A stretch of 64,000 nucleotides of DNA from positions 3,553,127 to 3,617,126 of the forward strand of contig NC_031478.1 in assembly GCF_000006565.2 (NCBI RefSeq). Direction: 5' to 3'. The translations under genes and the position numbers were made by a program. This document shows positions 38,201 through 48,798 of the stretch, piece after piece; position 1 is the stretch's first letter, and the number at the start of each line of letters is the position of its first letter. Below the pieces are notes generated by a model, which did no database searches, was not told the DNA's origin, and was given only the letters and a program-made list of their open reading frames with translations. This DNA is from Toxoplasma gondii ME49 (taxonomy: Eukaryota; Apicomplexa; Conoidasida; Eucoccidiorida; Sarcocystidae).

Positions 38201-38941
38201 TGGCTCTTCGACACGAAACGGTCAGCTTCTCTCCTACGCGCAAATGGCCACGGGTCAAGCGACTGAAGACGCAAAAGAGAAGAGAGGAGAAAGAGACAAC
38301 AAAGCGTCTAAGGAGTCCCTGGCACTGGAATCTATACCTGGCCGGTGGCAAGGAGTTCTTTCATTTCTCTATACCGCGCGTAGACCTCTCCCGCATCATG
38401 GGGCTCCGGCGGCGGTTCGAGGTGGACAAAGCTCTCGCACTTTTGAACGGGCAAGCGTCTTGCGAGTACTGAAAAGACAGAGAAAGGCCTGGTAAAACCC
38501 ATGAAAATGCCGCAGAAACAGACGGTTATCCTGATCCAGTTTGCTGTTCCGTGTCCATATCCAACCTACCCCGCCACGCATACGCGTTTGTACACATATC
38601 AGACGCATTTACAACCATATATATATATATATATATATGGACATTCCCTTAAGGAGTGATACGTGCATACATGTGCATACATGAATCGTATCTGTTTATG
38701 TCGTCTGGGACGGCCGAGAGGGGGAAAGAATGGATAAACGGTGGTATAGATGTAAATCGTGGCGTTTGTGGCACGTCAAGTCAGACTGCGCACTGACAGC
38801 AACGAAAACAAATCACATGCAGGAAGAACTACCGGCCCTTTTTGCCGTCATTCGTCCTTCCGCCAATTCTCCGCCAGCTGTCTTGTGCTTTAGAGATCGA
38901 AGGCAAACACCAGACATAAGGCGAAAAATACGTTTCCTCAT
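30690..38941 (-). CDS. armadillo/HEAT-like helical repeat protein
   Basis: A minus-strand gene of at least twelve exons. The core chain has consistent phases: 37256-37170, 36694-36598, 36076-35764, 35440-35227, 34502-34146, 33546-33424, 32794-32711, 32093-31857 and 31175-30690 (TGA). It encodes about 600 residues of tandem amphipathic helices in armadillo style, such as GAACQALSSLCGVSLL, CCVANCASYQPCAEAVMERG and VVAQGCRCLGLLAGQAALKD. A basic, Ser/Arg-rich tail ends the protein. Upstream, 38941-38833 (ATG), 38468-38338 and 38262 onward also join by phase, and 37519-37450 joins to 37256. The link between the last two blocks is unresolved. Armadillo arrays bind protein partners, so the likely role is a scaffold or adaptor; the partner is unknown. 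No signal peptide or membrane helix is present. Four introns carry TA microsatellites. Confidence 0.7.
32132..32151. repeat. (TA)n microsatellite in intron
   Basis: A TA tract in the 32094-32710 intron of the armadillo-like gene. Confidence 0.9.
32204..32229. repeat. (TA)n microsatellite in intron
   Basis: A second, longer TA tract in the same 32094-32710 intron, separated from the first by about 50 bases of ACGT-rich sequence. Confidence 0.9.
32936..32957. repeat. (TA)n microsatellite in intron
   Basis: A TA tract in the 32795-33423 intron of the armadillo-like gene. Confidence 0.9.
33126..33144. repeat. (TA)n microsatellite in intron
   Basis: The second of three TA tracts in the 32795-33423 intron. 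Confidence 0.9.
33243..33263. repeat. (TA)n microsatellite in intron
   Basis: The third TA tract in the 32795-33423 intron. Confidence 0.9.
33665..33684. repeat. (TA)n microsatellite in intron
   Basis: A TA tract in the 33547-34145 intron of the armadillo-like gene. Confidence 0.9.
38617..38638. repeat. (TA)n microsatellite in intron
   Basis: A TA tract in the first intron (38469-38832) of the armadillo-like gene. Confidence 0.9.
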
Positions 38942-39251
38942 CACATAGACAACAACATCTTCCAGCCGCTCGCGTGGAACGCCTCACACAAGTCGCATGC
39001 AGCACCGTGTGTGACTTCGTGTCAGAAAAGTTCTCGACTTTCCTTTCTGACAAGAAGTAGATGCTTCCCCCCAACAGACGCCATTCAGACTGCGGTGACT
39101 CAAAGCCACGCTCAAGATCTGCGCATGCGCACTTGTACATGTGAATCGCCAGTCAGCGAATGCGGAAAGTCGGCGAATCTATAAGACCGGGGTTAGCTTT
39201 TGCCCCAGTGTTTTCGACTATTGTGTGTGTGCCTTTGCCGATGTTCTTCAG
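38942..39251. other. short tandem spacer between two minus-strand genes
   Basis: Only about 310 bases separate the stop of the upstream charged-helix gene from the proposed start of the armadillo-like gene. It must hold a 3' UTR and the next promoter if both models are right. No motif stands out. Confidence 0.4.
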
Positions 39252-42200
39252 TCACTCACTGCCCTTTGTGAGGTCGGCTTTCCGGCGGGTTTCGACGGGC
39301 AAGACAACGAGGCCTGCGGACAAAAGCTGTTCGGGGATTTGCACTTTCTCCAAGTCTCGTTTGTCATCTAGAGAGGCCTCAGCTTTGTCGAGAGAGAGCC
39401 TATGAGCGTCGCCCATGGTCCCGCGTTTGTCAACGCCGGCGCCCCGTTCTAGGGGCTGAGAAGACGAGAGGGTGCGAGACAGAGGCGTTTTGTACATGGT
39501 AAGAGTTCTCTGGACGCCGAGACTGGGCATCGAATGGAATTTGCTTTCGCCTCTCTCGCCCCTCCTTTCCCCGGCATGTCCCGTATCCTCCTCTCGCTCT
39601 CGGTCGACGCGCGCCTTTGGACTCAAAATGCTCCGCCGCTTCACCAGGCTCGCCTGGCGCATGCGATCCGCCAGCCTCTCGGCGGCTTCGACGGTCAAAG
39701 TCGTCTCGCGACGCGGCAGACCCGTCCAGGCCGCCTCCTCTTTTTGCGTTGCAGCCTTCCCGATGGAGGGTAGTCTCCGAGCAGCGGCGTCCCTCTCGGC
39801 ATCGTGGTCAGTGCGCGATTTCTCGGCTCTGTAGGACGTCATTCGTCGCTGCCTGTGTTCTTGGTCGGAGCCCTCTCGGCTGCGGCTCGATTCGTCGTGA
39901 AAGCGGTCCCGACTCCGCTCTCGGGTCCGGAGCGTGGCTTCTCTGAGGGCACGCGCCTTCGCCTCCTCAGCCTCTGCAAGTTCCCGCTCTGCGCGCGCCT
40001 TTCGCTCAGCGCACCGCGTCTCTTCTTCGAGCAGCTTCTGTCTCTGGGCGAGAAGGGCCACTGCTTGCCGGGCTTCTTCGGCGGCGCGCATGGCTTCTTC
40101 GCGGGCCTTCCGCGTGCGCTCCTCCTCGAGTTCCCGCTCTCGCTCCTCGCGCTTGGTGCGGAAGTACTCCTCCCAATCGAGTTCTTCCTGTTGTTTCTTC
40201 TTCTGCTCTTTCATCAGACTCTGCTCCTCCTTCAGCAAAGTCGAGTCCACGGGCGCAGGCACCGAAGCTTCAGAGCTTTGGACAGCGGCCAGCGCGCTGG
40301 AGGCGCTGCCCTTCTCCTCCAGCTCGCGGCTCCGCTCCTGGATGGCCTGCTGCGACAGCGGGAGGCCCACGCCATACTCGGGGTACGGATAGAGTTCGGG
40401 GAACTTCGAGAAGTATTGCGCGGGGTAGCCGTTCCGCCGGACAGGGACCGGTTTCTGAGAGTTCCGGTACCCCATTTGCCGCAGCAGAGACGCCACAGCC
40501 AGCTTGCACTTCTGGGCGGGAAGCTGCTCCAATGTATGGCCCAGATCCAGTTGGTCTAGATTCTCTAGAGGGTCGGGGCCGCCCTGGGTGACGTACCCAC
40601 AGACTGTGGCGTCGACAGACGACTCTGGAGGCAGCTGTTGACGCAGCTCCTCCAGTTTCTTCATTTGCTCGCGCTGGGCGCGGACTTCTTCGCTATCTTC
40701 CCCAGAAGCATACAAAGCCCGGTAGAACGAGTCTCGGGCCTGGTGTTCGATGCGGTTGGCCTCGCTCTTCATTGTCTGAAGATTCTCTTTCGCCTCGTCA
40801 ATCGCCCGCAACTGCTCCTTGATGAACGCCTGCTGCTCCACGCTCAACTCGCACAAGCGCTCGTCCACCCCCATCGTCTTCCACTCCTCAACCTCTGACT
40901 TGATTTTGCTCTCCAGCAGTTTACGCCCCATTTCTCTGCTGCCCTTCTTCAAGGATACCGCCTCCGACTGAAGCTGCTGCAGAACGCCGTCCATCGTCTC
41001 CTTTGCAAACACGATAGCAGGGTTCACGGTTTTGTCCTTTTCCACTGGCCCTAGGCCCTTCCAGTCTACCGGCACATCTCGGGCTGGGCGACCCAGAATT
41101 GAGGCCGGCGTCCCGGCGATGTGTCCCCCGACCTCCGGACCGGGCGCGGCGCCTTTGGGGCCCAAACCCGGCGGGCGCCCATTCCGGTTCCAGGCCGCCC
41201 CCGGAAGGCCTCCAGTACCCGGAAACAAGGGCGGAGGCGCCGTTGTCTGCCAAGGCAAGACGACGCTTTCTGGGGAAACTAGGGCGCCTGTCGGCGCGAA
41301 ACCCGGAAGCGTTGATCCGGGAACTCCGCGCTTCATACCCGGCGGCGCCCATTTTGCCGCCAGCTGTCTCTGTTGGTATAGGTGTTGGAGATTCTGCAGG
41401 GGTCGGGGGAGCTGGGGCGGCAGCCTCGTGTAGACTCCAGGGCCTGGCGTCGCGGGAAGAAAGGACGGACGCGTCGGAGTGCTCAGAAGAATAGGCGGAC
41501 GATCCAAAGAGCGAAAGAGTTGGTACTGGTACTCGACCGCATTTCGTGCGCTTACGACTCCCGCATACTGACGCTGCAAGTCCTCCAACCTACACATAAA
41601 CCATGATTAGACGATGCAGCGCAGAAACCAGGATGTAGTCGAAGACAGAAAACAACGCAAGTGAGGCACTTCTCACGCGCATAAAATGGAACACTCTCTT
41701 TCTAAACGTTCGCCGGGGCGTTTATCCGGCTGTTACGACCTTGTGATCGGCAAAGGCGAAATCGTAAATGGTAAGAAACTACATACACAGACGATGTAGC
41801 AAAAAGAAGAGTTGCTCGCGTCCACGGGCAGGTTGCGAATAGTGTGCATCTCGACTTCGCGTGCAAGAATGAACGCCAACCTCCGAAGAAGTAGCACAAT
41901 GATTGCTGGGGATGTGGGCTCGGCTGTACATGTCAGATGCTATTCTCTGGAGTAAGCATCCCTTTTCTTTGAAACAGATAGGCACATATCCCTTCTCGCG
42001 AGTTTCGACGAAATTCAGGGCATGTGCTCCCGTTCACCATCACACGAAGTAGCATCACGATGGGACTTCCAGGATCTGCGAAGAACGCACGAGTCCTTGG
42101 CGCCGGAACCACGAGAAGCGAGAAGGTCAAAATGGGAGACAAGCATACATGGAAGGTTGACACACATGAAGAGGGCCAAGGAACGAAAGTAGTCTCAGCA

Positions 42201-44817
42201 CAAATGGGCTGGAGTTTGCACCGCCCCACACTGAAGTGTCCGGGGCTGCCTCGGCTACGCCAGAAAAAACATCCAACCCAAAAACGGAGGATCTGCGGAG
42301 ACCGACACTAGAGCGCAGAGAACAGAAAAAAGGGGGGAAGCTAATCTAGTTGCACGTAAACGTAATTGAATAATCTGAGCTAACTTAAATAGTTTTAACA
42401 TTTTGATATATTTGAAGTATCCTTTGTTGATTTCCTCAAATTCTGAACGTGTGCAGCGGCTCCTTTTCAATCATTCTGAATGTAGAGGTGTTACGTATCT
42501 CTGGAGGCTCGTTTTCTGGGTCCGCCGGGTGACGACGTTTGAGACATCGCGGCTGAACGCATGTCACCTGCGCATCCCAACGGCAGCGTTTAGCCGCCTT
42601 GAGCGCCTCTTTGTTTCATCAACATACCTGTTCAAAAAGTGGTGGGGAGGCCCGGCTCCTGGCGGCACTTCAAAGACTGGAGGTGCCACAGCTGTTCCGC
42701 CCATGTGTCCGAATTCTGTCTCCACAGCCGCTCCGCCCTCCATCCTCTTCTCTGTGGTTCCAGGCGGGGAAAAAAGGTCCTTCCGATAGCGCATATCGGC
42801 TGGAATGTATCGCGAGGCTGGAACCTGGGGTTCCACTGCAGAGTGTCCGCCCCCCTTCGTGTGTCCGGGACTGCCCTTTTTCCCTGGACTGTGGCGAGCA
42901 TTCGGGGAAGGTCCCGATTGCAAAAGCAGAGTGTTGCCATTTCCTATCTCCATCTCTTGATGCCTATCGTTGTTGCCTCCTTCAACGGTGGGCTGGGGGC
43001 CCACCGCGCCCGGAGGCTGAGGAGCATGCCAACTGTCTCCTTTATCGTCGTAGGCGACAGACGACCGAAAAGGGACAGAAGCGTGGACAGCAGAGGTAAC
43101 GGTAGCAGGGTTAGGTGACGGATTCAAGAGAGCCTGCGAGTCAGGCGAAAACGAGGAAGGCTGGCGACCATGAGGAGAAGGCGGAGGCGACGAGTTGTGC
43201 GTCGTAACAGGTGCTGATGGAGGACTGATTCCCACGGTCGGAGAGAACGCGAAAGAAGGTGTTGGACGGCCCAGGTCGACTTGCGGGTGTAGCCAGGAAA
43301 CTTGTCGAGATGAAGATGGAGTTTGAACAGACACGCGAGGTGTAGGCTCGTACGCGGTACAGCCCTCCGGGGAAGATCCGGAGTTGCTTGAACCCGGGGG
43401 CGCTGAAGAAGAAACAGACTGGGAAGGATCGGCCGCAGAAGAACAGAAGAATGAAGGCGGCGCTGCAAGGACATGCTCATCACTAGGAGGGGACGACGCG
43501 AAACTATGTCCTTCACGAGCAGGGGGCCCTGTCGGAGCTGCACAGGCCAGCGGAGCGCTCGCAGAGGACGACGACGAAGGAGGAGCATCGCCGACAGTTT
43601 CTTGCAGCGCCCTCACTAGTGTGGGATATTTGGCTAAAAAGTTGTCATCCTTCAAGAGCGTAAATGCCTTTTCTGCAGATGTTGAACTGTCACGATGTGA
43701 CTCTTCTCGCCTCCTTTCGGTCTCCTGCGGAAGAGAGACTACTTTCTCTAACAGGGAGGAGGGATCAGAACCAGCCTTCTCTACGCGCCTGAAATACAGC
43801 GCGGGAGAAAAGAAACACATGAAAGCAGAGGCGCAAGGAGAAGGTGAAAATGAAGGCATAGCCGCTTGATGACGAAATCTGGACATGGCAGACGAGAGGA
43901 AAGATCGGCGACGGGAGCGTGATAAGAAACGGACACGTACACAGGGTAAAGCCAAAGGCGAAAAGGTGAATCAGCAACCACTTGCAAAAGACTGACAATA
44001 AGAGCTACGTAGACATAACTGTGGAGAAACGTGGCGGTAAGTAAGGCATGGACTATACAAGGATGCAGAAATAAAAAAACATATTCCGCTGGAAAGAAGG
44101 CCTTCTGACCCGAGTTCGTGCATCCCCTATCATGTATGGCTATACGCAGGATTCGCAGTGGAGTAGCACAGCCGAGATGTGAAGCGATTTCCCTAGTATT
44201 CTTTTTCTCATAGTATTTCTTCGATTTCGATTCGTGGAAAAGTGTGTCGTCTCTCGATGTGTTTTGTACTTTAAACGATGAGAAAACAAAACAGTAAAAC
44301 GACGCATGGAAATTCACCAGACGCATTCCCAGGCGTCCCATCAACCCCGCGTACGAGGGTGAAGCGCACAAGATCGTTATTTTAACACCGGAAAGAATAA
44401 ACTCAGCAACAGTAAAACCATCTAATGCCAGCAGTATGAAAGATGATTAGAGACATCCAGAAAAAATGAATGGTTACGCATCCCATGGTTGGTCTTGTTC
44501 CACTGGGTTTGAACAAGGGTCTGCCTAGTCAACTATAAAAGGCAAGTAGTCAACCAGGCGTCACACTTGCTCCTGCGACAGGCACAAGGAACTTGGGGGA
44601 GTCTAGCTAGTTTTGCGAATAATCTTACCGGTGAGAGGCGGAGCTGGTCTCCATCGTGTACAGCGACGGATAGATCAGATACAAAAGGCGGGAAGTTTTG
44701 GTAGTACTGCGTGACTATTTCTTGTGGAAATCGAGAAAAGTCTGAAAGAAGAGACAGCCGCATCTTGGAGTCCTTATGGGTATTGTCGGAGCCCCGTCGA
44801 CGGCTGTGCGCCCTCAT
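39252..44817 (-). CDS. proline-rich, charged-helix protein, unknown family
   Basis: Two large exons join perfectly in phase: 43788-42568 and 41589-39252 (TGA). The first exon encodes about 407 residues rich in Ser, Pro and Gly. The second has a Pro/Gly-rich start, a helical middle (SEVEEWKTMGVDERL; EQQAFIKEQLRAIDEAKEN), then near its residues 450-590 an almost pure Glu/Arg/Ala/Lys helix (EEYFRTKREERERELEEE), which would form a single alpha-helix or coiled coil, and finally a basic Ser/Arg tail. A likely first exon, 44817-44629, starts at ATG and ends in a good GTAAGA donor, but its phase (0) does not match the acceptor at 43788 (phase 2). An exon between them must be missing, or the first exon belongs elsewhere. 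No signal peptide or membrane helix is seen. The composition suits a cytoskeletal or apical-cap structural protein; that is inference. Confidence 0.65.
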
Positions 44818-47146
44818 GGGAGCAAGCGACGAAAAAAGGAAAGACTGAGAGAAACGCAGGTAGTGAAACGAGATGAAGCGGTTCTGTGCGTGCCCGTGCT
44901 GTCCACCAAGAAACCACGGTGTTTCCCTCCGCAGAAGATTTTTCCATTCAGATCAGATGATAACAGTAAGGCAAGAGCAAGGCAGAAAAGGTAAGGTGTT
45001 TACTGAAGTGACAGAGAATTGAAGTCAAGGGGCCAGGAGACGCAAAAGGATAGCAATTAGAAAGTCGTCTTCAACGACACGTCATACATGGGACGCGGAT
45101 GAAATATCCCACGAGCGGCGACAAACTGGGATTCGACAGATGAGTACAAAGGAACCAAACACAAGGCAAGGACACGAGGTGAATTCTTGGCTGCTAGGCA
45201 TCGCGCAACACATCTCCGCAAAAGCAATCTGCGGCAGCAGGAGCCATATGGGCATTACACCACAGGGAATTACGTGAGAAAGACAACGCATGCCCGCTCA
45301 ATACCATCAATGGTTATTCAATGATCAACTCTTTCATTTTTAGAGAGTTTTGATATGCCGGGACTAGAGAATATCTAGAGCTACCGAGGCAGGCTCCATG
45401 AAAAAAAGCAGAAAGGGGAACTTACGGTAAACGTATAACATTATTCTATCAAACAGTTGCATACAATGCGCAGGAGCGAAATGGAGAGTATGAGCAAAAG
45501 AAATGGGGTATGCTTGCCAATATAACCTCGTGGTTCCTGTTCTACGGGCCAGCGGACGAGTTCGCGGAGAGAAGAGATAAGGGGTGGCGTTGGTACGCTG
45601 CTGCCCCTGCCAATTTTACAATACGGAATACAAGGGCCTCGATGTGTGTGGCGTTAATGTTTGGCAAGAGAGAAAAACGGCCGGCAGCATAAAGGGGATT
45701 GTGACGAAAGTGTGGGAACTTCTCAAGACACGAGCCTTTCACAGTCGCAAGAAAGAAAAACGCCTAGGAACAAGGATCAATGGCTGTCGATCGTTCATCG
45801 CGCAGCAGTTCGTATCTTTCGCCAAAAAGAAGACCAAGGAACAAAAACCGAGATGCGAAATGGTAAGCTTGTCAAAAACAGGCACTTTCAAACGTACCCT
45901 CCTGCCCATTGCATTTCGATACCCGCCATAGTGGACTCTTCCGGCCAAGAGCCAGAGCCAGCAAAGCGATAGCTCCGCTTTCTGTTCTGGGCCCCAAGTG
46001 TGCCATGAAAAGCCACGGAAGATGACGATGGAATATGCTGAGTTAAACCAGTGGAATGAGCTTAAAAGAGGAGGATCGAATACTCCCCGTCGTCGAGTAC
46101 TGTAGTTGCTCGGTCATGCAAGCAACCCAAGCAGCCACGATCTGCGATGTGACGAGTCAGTAACCGCAGTGGGACGCGGGCCGACGCGAAGGATCGAAGA
46201 GTGGATCCCGGCAGGGGGATAGTATTCGATCGAGTGAACTATGGTATTCAGCTCATGCTATAGTTCGAACAGCAATGCTCCGGTATATTGATACTGTCGA
46301 GCTTTCCATTACTTTGTAGCATGGTCCCCTGTTCCTGTCCCCGGCTAGCTCTGTGTGACTGAGTGAGGAGCTTTTTAAGTCATTCACAAGACAGGCGGGT
46401 GGGCCGCCTCAGGTGCGCGGCGGCATGCAAGGGCAATAAAATAGTAGTATTCGTGAAAAACAGTAAAAACTGGCTCTATATTAAGGATACCGCACAGGGC
46501 ATCCAAATTCAACAGCATTTTTCTCTGGGTGACAAAAAGTCGACGGTAACCGATTTGCGCTGCGCGGCTGTGCGCAGCCCTGAAGCACATGTCCGCAACG
46601 TCGTATGTCGATGGGAACAGAAGGGTAATTTCGGTTCAGATACGACAGCGGTTTCTTGTGGTGTTCTAAAGGATGGAACAGGACTTCCGAGAGAACCAAC
46701 GATCCAGAAATTCCAACGGACATCCCACCTATTGCGCTGAGCTCGTATCGGCCCATCGTCCTACCAGCACATTATCTTCACTTGTACAGCATAAACGGCG
46801 ACCCATCTCAGCAATCCAAAAAAAACAGAATATTCCGCACAAGTACATCTATGTGTGTGGGTAAATGTGCTTTGTGAAAGGGTTACAGGGAGAAACTTCT
46901 GGTATGTTTTGTGTTTCGGTGATCGATCAAACTCCGGCCGAAAGCAGATTACACGTACTGATGAGGCAGTAACTACTTGTAGATCATAATCTGAAGATGC
47001 ATACATAAAGACACTGATGTGAGGTGTACAGACACATGAAACGAACTTCCCATTTTGCCGCCACATTCAGCAGACATGCATGTGTTCCTTAAACGCTCTC
47101 GAGTAACTCACTCTACTAACATCCGATACTTCGTGGACGTAACAGG
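44818..47146. other. divergent intergenic region with one unexplained ORF
   Basis: 2.3 kb between the divergent start codons of the charged-helix gene and the small secreted-protein gene. It is mostly without supported coding sequence, except for the 46363-46740 frame listed separately. No repeat or RNA gene was recognised. Confidence 0.45.
46363..46740 (+). CDS. unassigned ORF with duplicated LRCAA motif
   Basis: An open frame of about 125 codons ending in TGA, beginning with no ATG, so if real it is an exon whose acceptor may be one of the AGs near 46385-46393. The reading looks protein-like rather than random: two segments begin with LRCAA (GRLRCAAACKGN and TDLRCAAVRSPE), four Cys are present, and codon use is even. 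No membrane helix or known domain is visible. It could be the terminal exon of an unseen plus-strand gene, a decayed gene fragment, or chance. It lies about 400 bp upstream of the secreted-protein gene and on the same strand. Confidence 0.28.
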   Translation: MRSFLSHSQDRRVGRLRCAAACKGNKIVVFVKNSKNWLYIKDTAQGIQIQQHFSLGDKKSTVTDLRCAAVRSPEAHVRNVVCRWEQKGNFGSDTTAVSCGVLKDGTGLPREPTIQKFQRTSHLLR

Positions 47147-48079
47147 ATGCGGTTCAGGGCTGTTGTTTCTGTTATTTTCTTCAGCTTGTGCTTCATGTGT
47201 GTGAAGGCACACATTCCTGAGGCTCTTGAGCGGTACACACCGAAGCATCTGGAGGCTATCGGTGAGGCAACAACCATCCAGTGCTACTAATGTCCCGCTA
47301 CTTTTTGTTCTGTAATAATAGATGTGCTTCCTAACGACTTCGGGCCGACAAGTAAGGAGAGGCATAATCCATGTCAGCAGAGACAAACTTCTCATTTAAA
47401 TGATTTTCTCCCAGTGGTGAGCCCACCTGAAGCCGCCGCTACGGAAGTTATTCCACCCCAACCCTTCCGGGGACCTGTGTCCATGGGCAACTCAATCGAG
47501 CAACTACTGCGGGAGCCTGCTCGATTCGGTAGCTTGGAGTTCTATGTTAAGCAGAAGATGCAAACATACTTCAACAGGGTGGGTTGCAACCAGCACGTAT
47601 AGGCACCAGCTTCCGTTTGACTTGCCTTTTCAGTTCGAATCTGCTGTCGGACGTAACACCGTCATTTTCCAGGTTTGCTTGCATAAGCAAACGCTCAGCT
47701 CACATTATTTCCATTGAATTCTCCTTTCAGCTTGATGCATGATCACGCGTACTTTGAACTGGCGGGCGCCTCGCGTCAGGGCTCTCGAACTTGCGGGTCA
47801 AAGGACATAATAGCCAGGTCTCTGGAGAGTTTTTCAGAAGAAGTGTTCGTGCATCTTTCTACGTTGGTTTTGTCGACCGAGCTTAGTCCTACGGATGGGT
47901 GAGTTTAAGGTGGGTGAACAGACAGCCCTTCGGTGTTTCGTGTAGCAGCAGCGTTTCATCTCTTGTCGGATTTACTCCGGCTGCGCAGTGCCGCATTCCG
48001 GGACGTGCTAACTGCTGATAAAAGTTGCGACTCCAGCGATCTCGTGCATCCTTGCCAACAAAATGCTTTGTCCCTATAG
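47147..48079 (+). CDS. small secreted protein, four exons, unknown family
   Basis: Exon 1 (47147-47261) starts at ATG and encodes a clean signal peptide (FRAVVSVIFFSLCFMCVKA) ending in a good GTGAGG donor. Exon 2 (47415-47578) follows in phase after TTTTCTCCCAG. Exon 3 (47731-47898) has a strong acceptor and a GTGAGT donor and joins in phase to exon 4 (47989-48079, TAG). The exon 2/3 phases do not match (0 against 2), so a tiny exon or a shifted site is missing. The mature protein would be about 155 residues, hydrophilic, with three Cys near the C-terminus (TCGSKD; CDSS; HPCQQ) and no membrane helix. A role in a secretory organelle or the parasitophorous vacuole is plausible from the signal peptide alone. 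The family is not recognised. It converges with the minus-strand gene ending at 48799. Confidence 0.55.
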
Positions 48080-48798
48080 ACTGACGAAGAGCAACGGATT
48101 TGCAGAAGCCTCCTGCCTTTGGTTTTGGTACTGGATAGGACTTCTCCCCCTGTGCTCAGACTAGAAAAATTCCACCTCTAGGCCGTGCGAGTCAGACGAC
48201 TGTCAGTGATATGACTTGCGCGCTTTACTCATTCATAGGGGAAATGACGGGATTTGTTGGCTTTATCACTTGCAATAACAGGCTTGCTGCGTAGAAAACA
48301 ACCCCGCTACGGTTGTAGCAAGACACTACAACTCCGAATAGAGCTTGCGGCTCCTGCCACAGCGTAGTTGACTAGCATTAAATACTCGCGGTGCACGGTA
48401 CGAGCAGTCAAGGAAACACTGAAACTGTGGTCGATGACAAACGCTAGCGTGATGAGCAGAAACTGAACGTGATGGTGACCCTGCGCCAGACACGATCAAT
48501 CGCGTACGCCTGACTGCCCCAAATCCTACTCGCCCCATGCCACGGCGGAGACGATCAAAATCGTCAGTTCCCCCGTGTTCAGTAATTCACTTTTAACAAG
48601 AAATGCTAGGCAAATTCTGTCTAAGTCGAGCGGAAACTAGTGCAACAACCAGCGGGTGACAGCAACACATCAACATTGGAAGCCGCTGCAGACAGAACTG
48701 CTCGGCCTTGCATACAGCTGGGCGAGTCTGCACTGACGGCAAACCTATTTGGGAGCCCCTACTACTGTGTCTCCTAAAAAATAGTTGGAGACGTCGGT
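48080..48798. other. convergent intergenic region (3' UTRs)
   Basis: About 0.7 kb between two convergent stop codons. No frame here has splice support. It presumably holds the 3' ends of both transcripts. Confidence 0.5.

Noticed and set aside
39804..40559. A 251-codon plus-strand frame, Leu/Arg rich
   Set aside because: Antisense shadow of the Glu/Arg-rich exon 41589-39252, whose phase and splice site are clear.
43781..44371. A minus-strand frame that could be the missing exon between 44629 and 43788
   Set aside because: It overlaps the acceptor of the next exon, and I found no acceptor/donor pair giving the needed phase change from 0 to 2. Only part of it looks coding.
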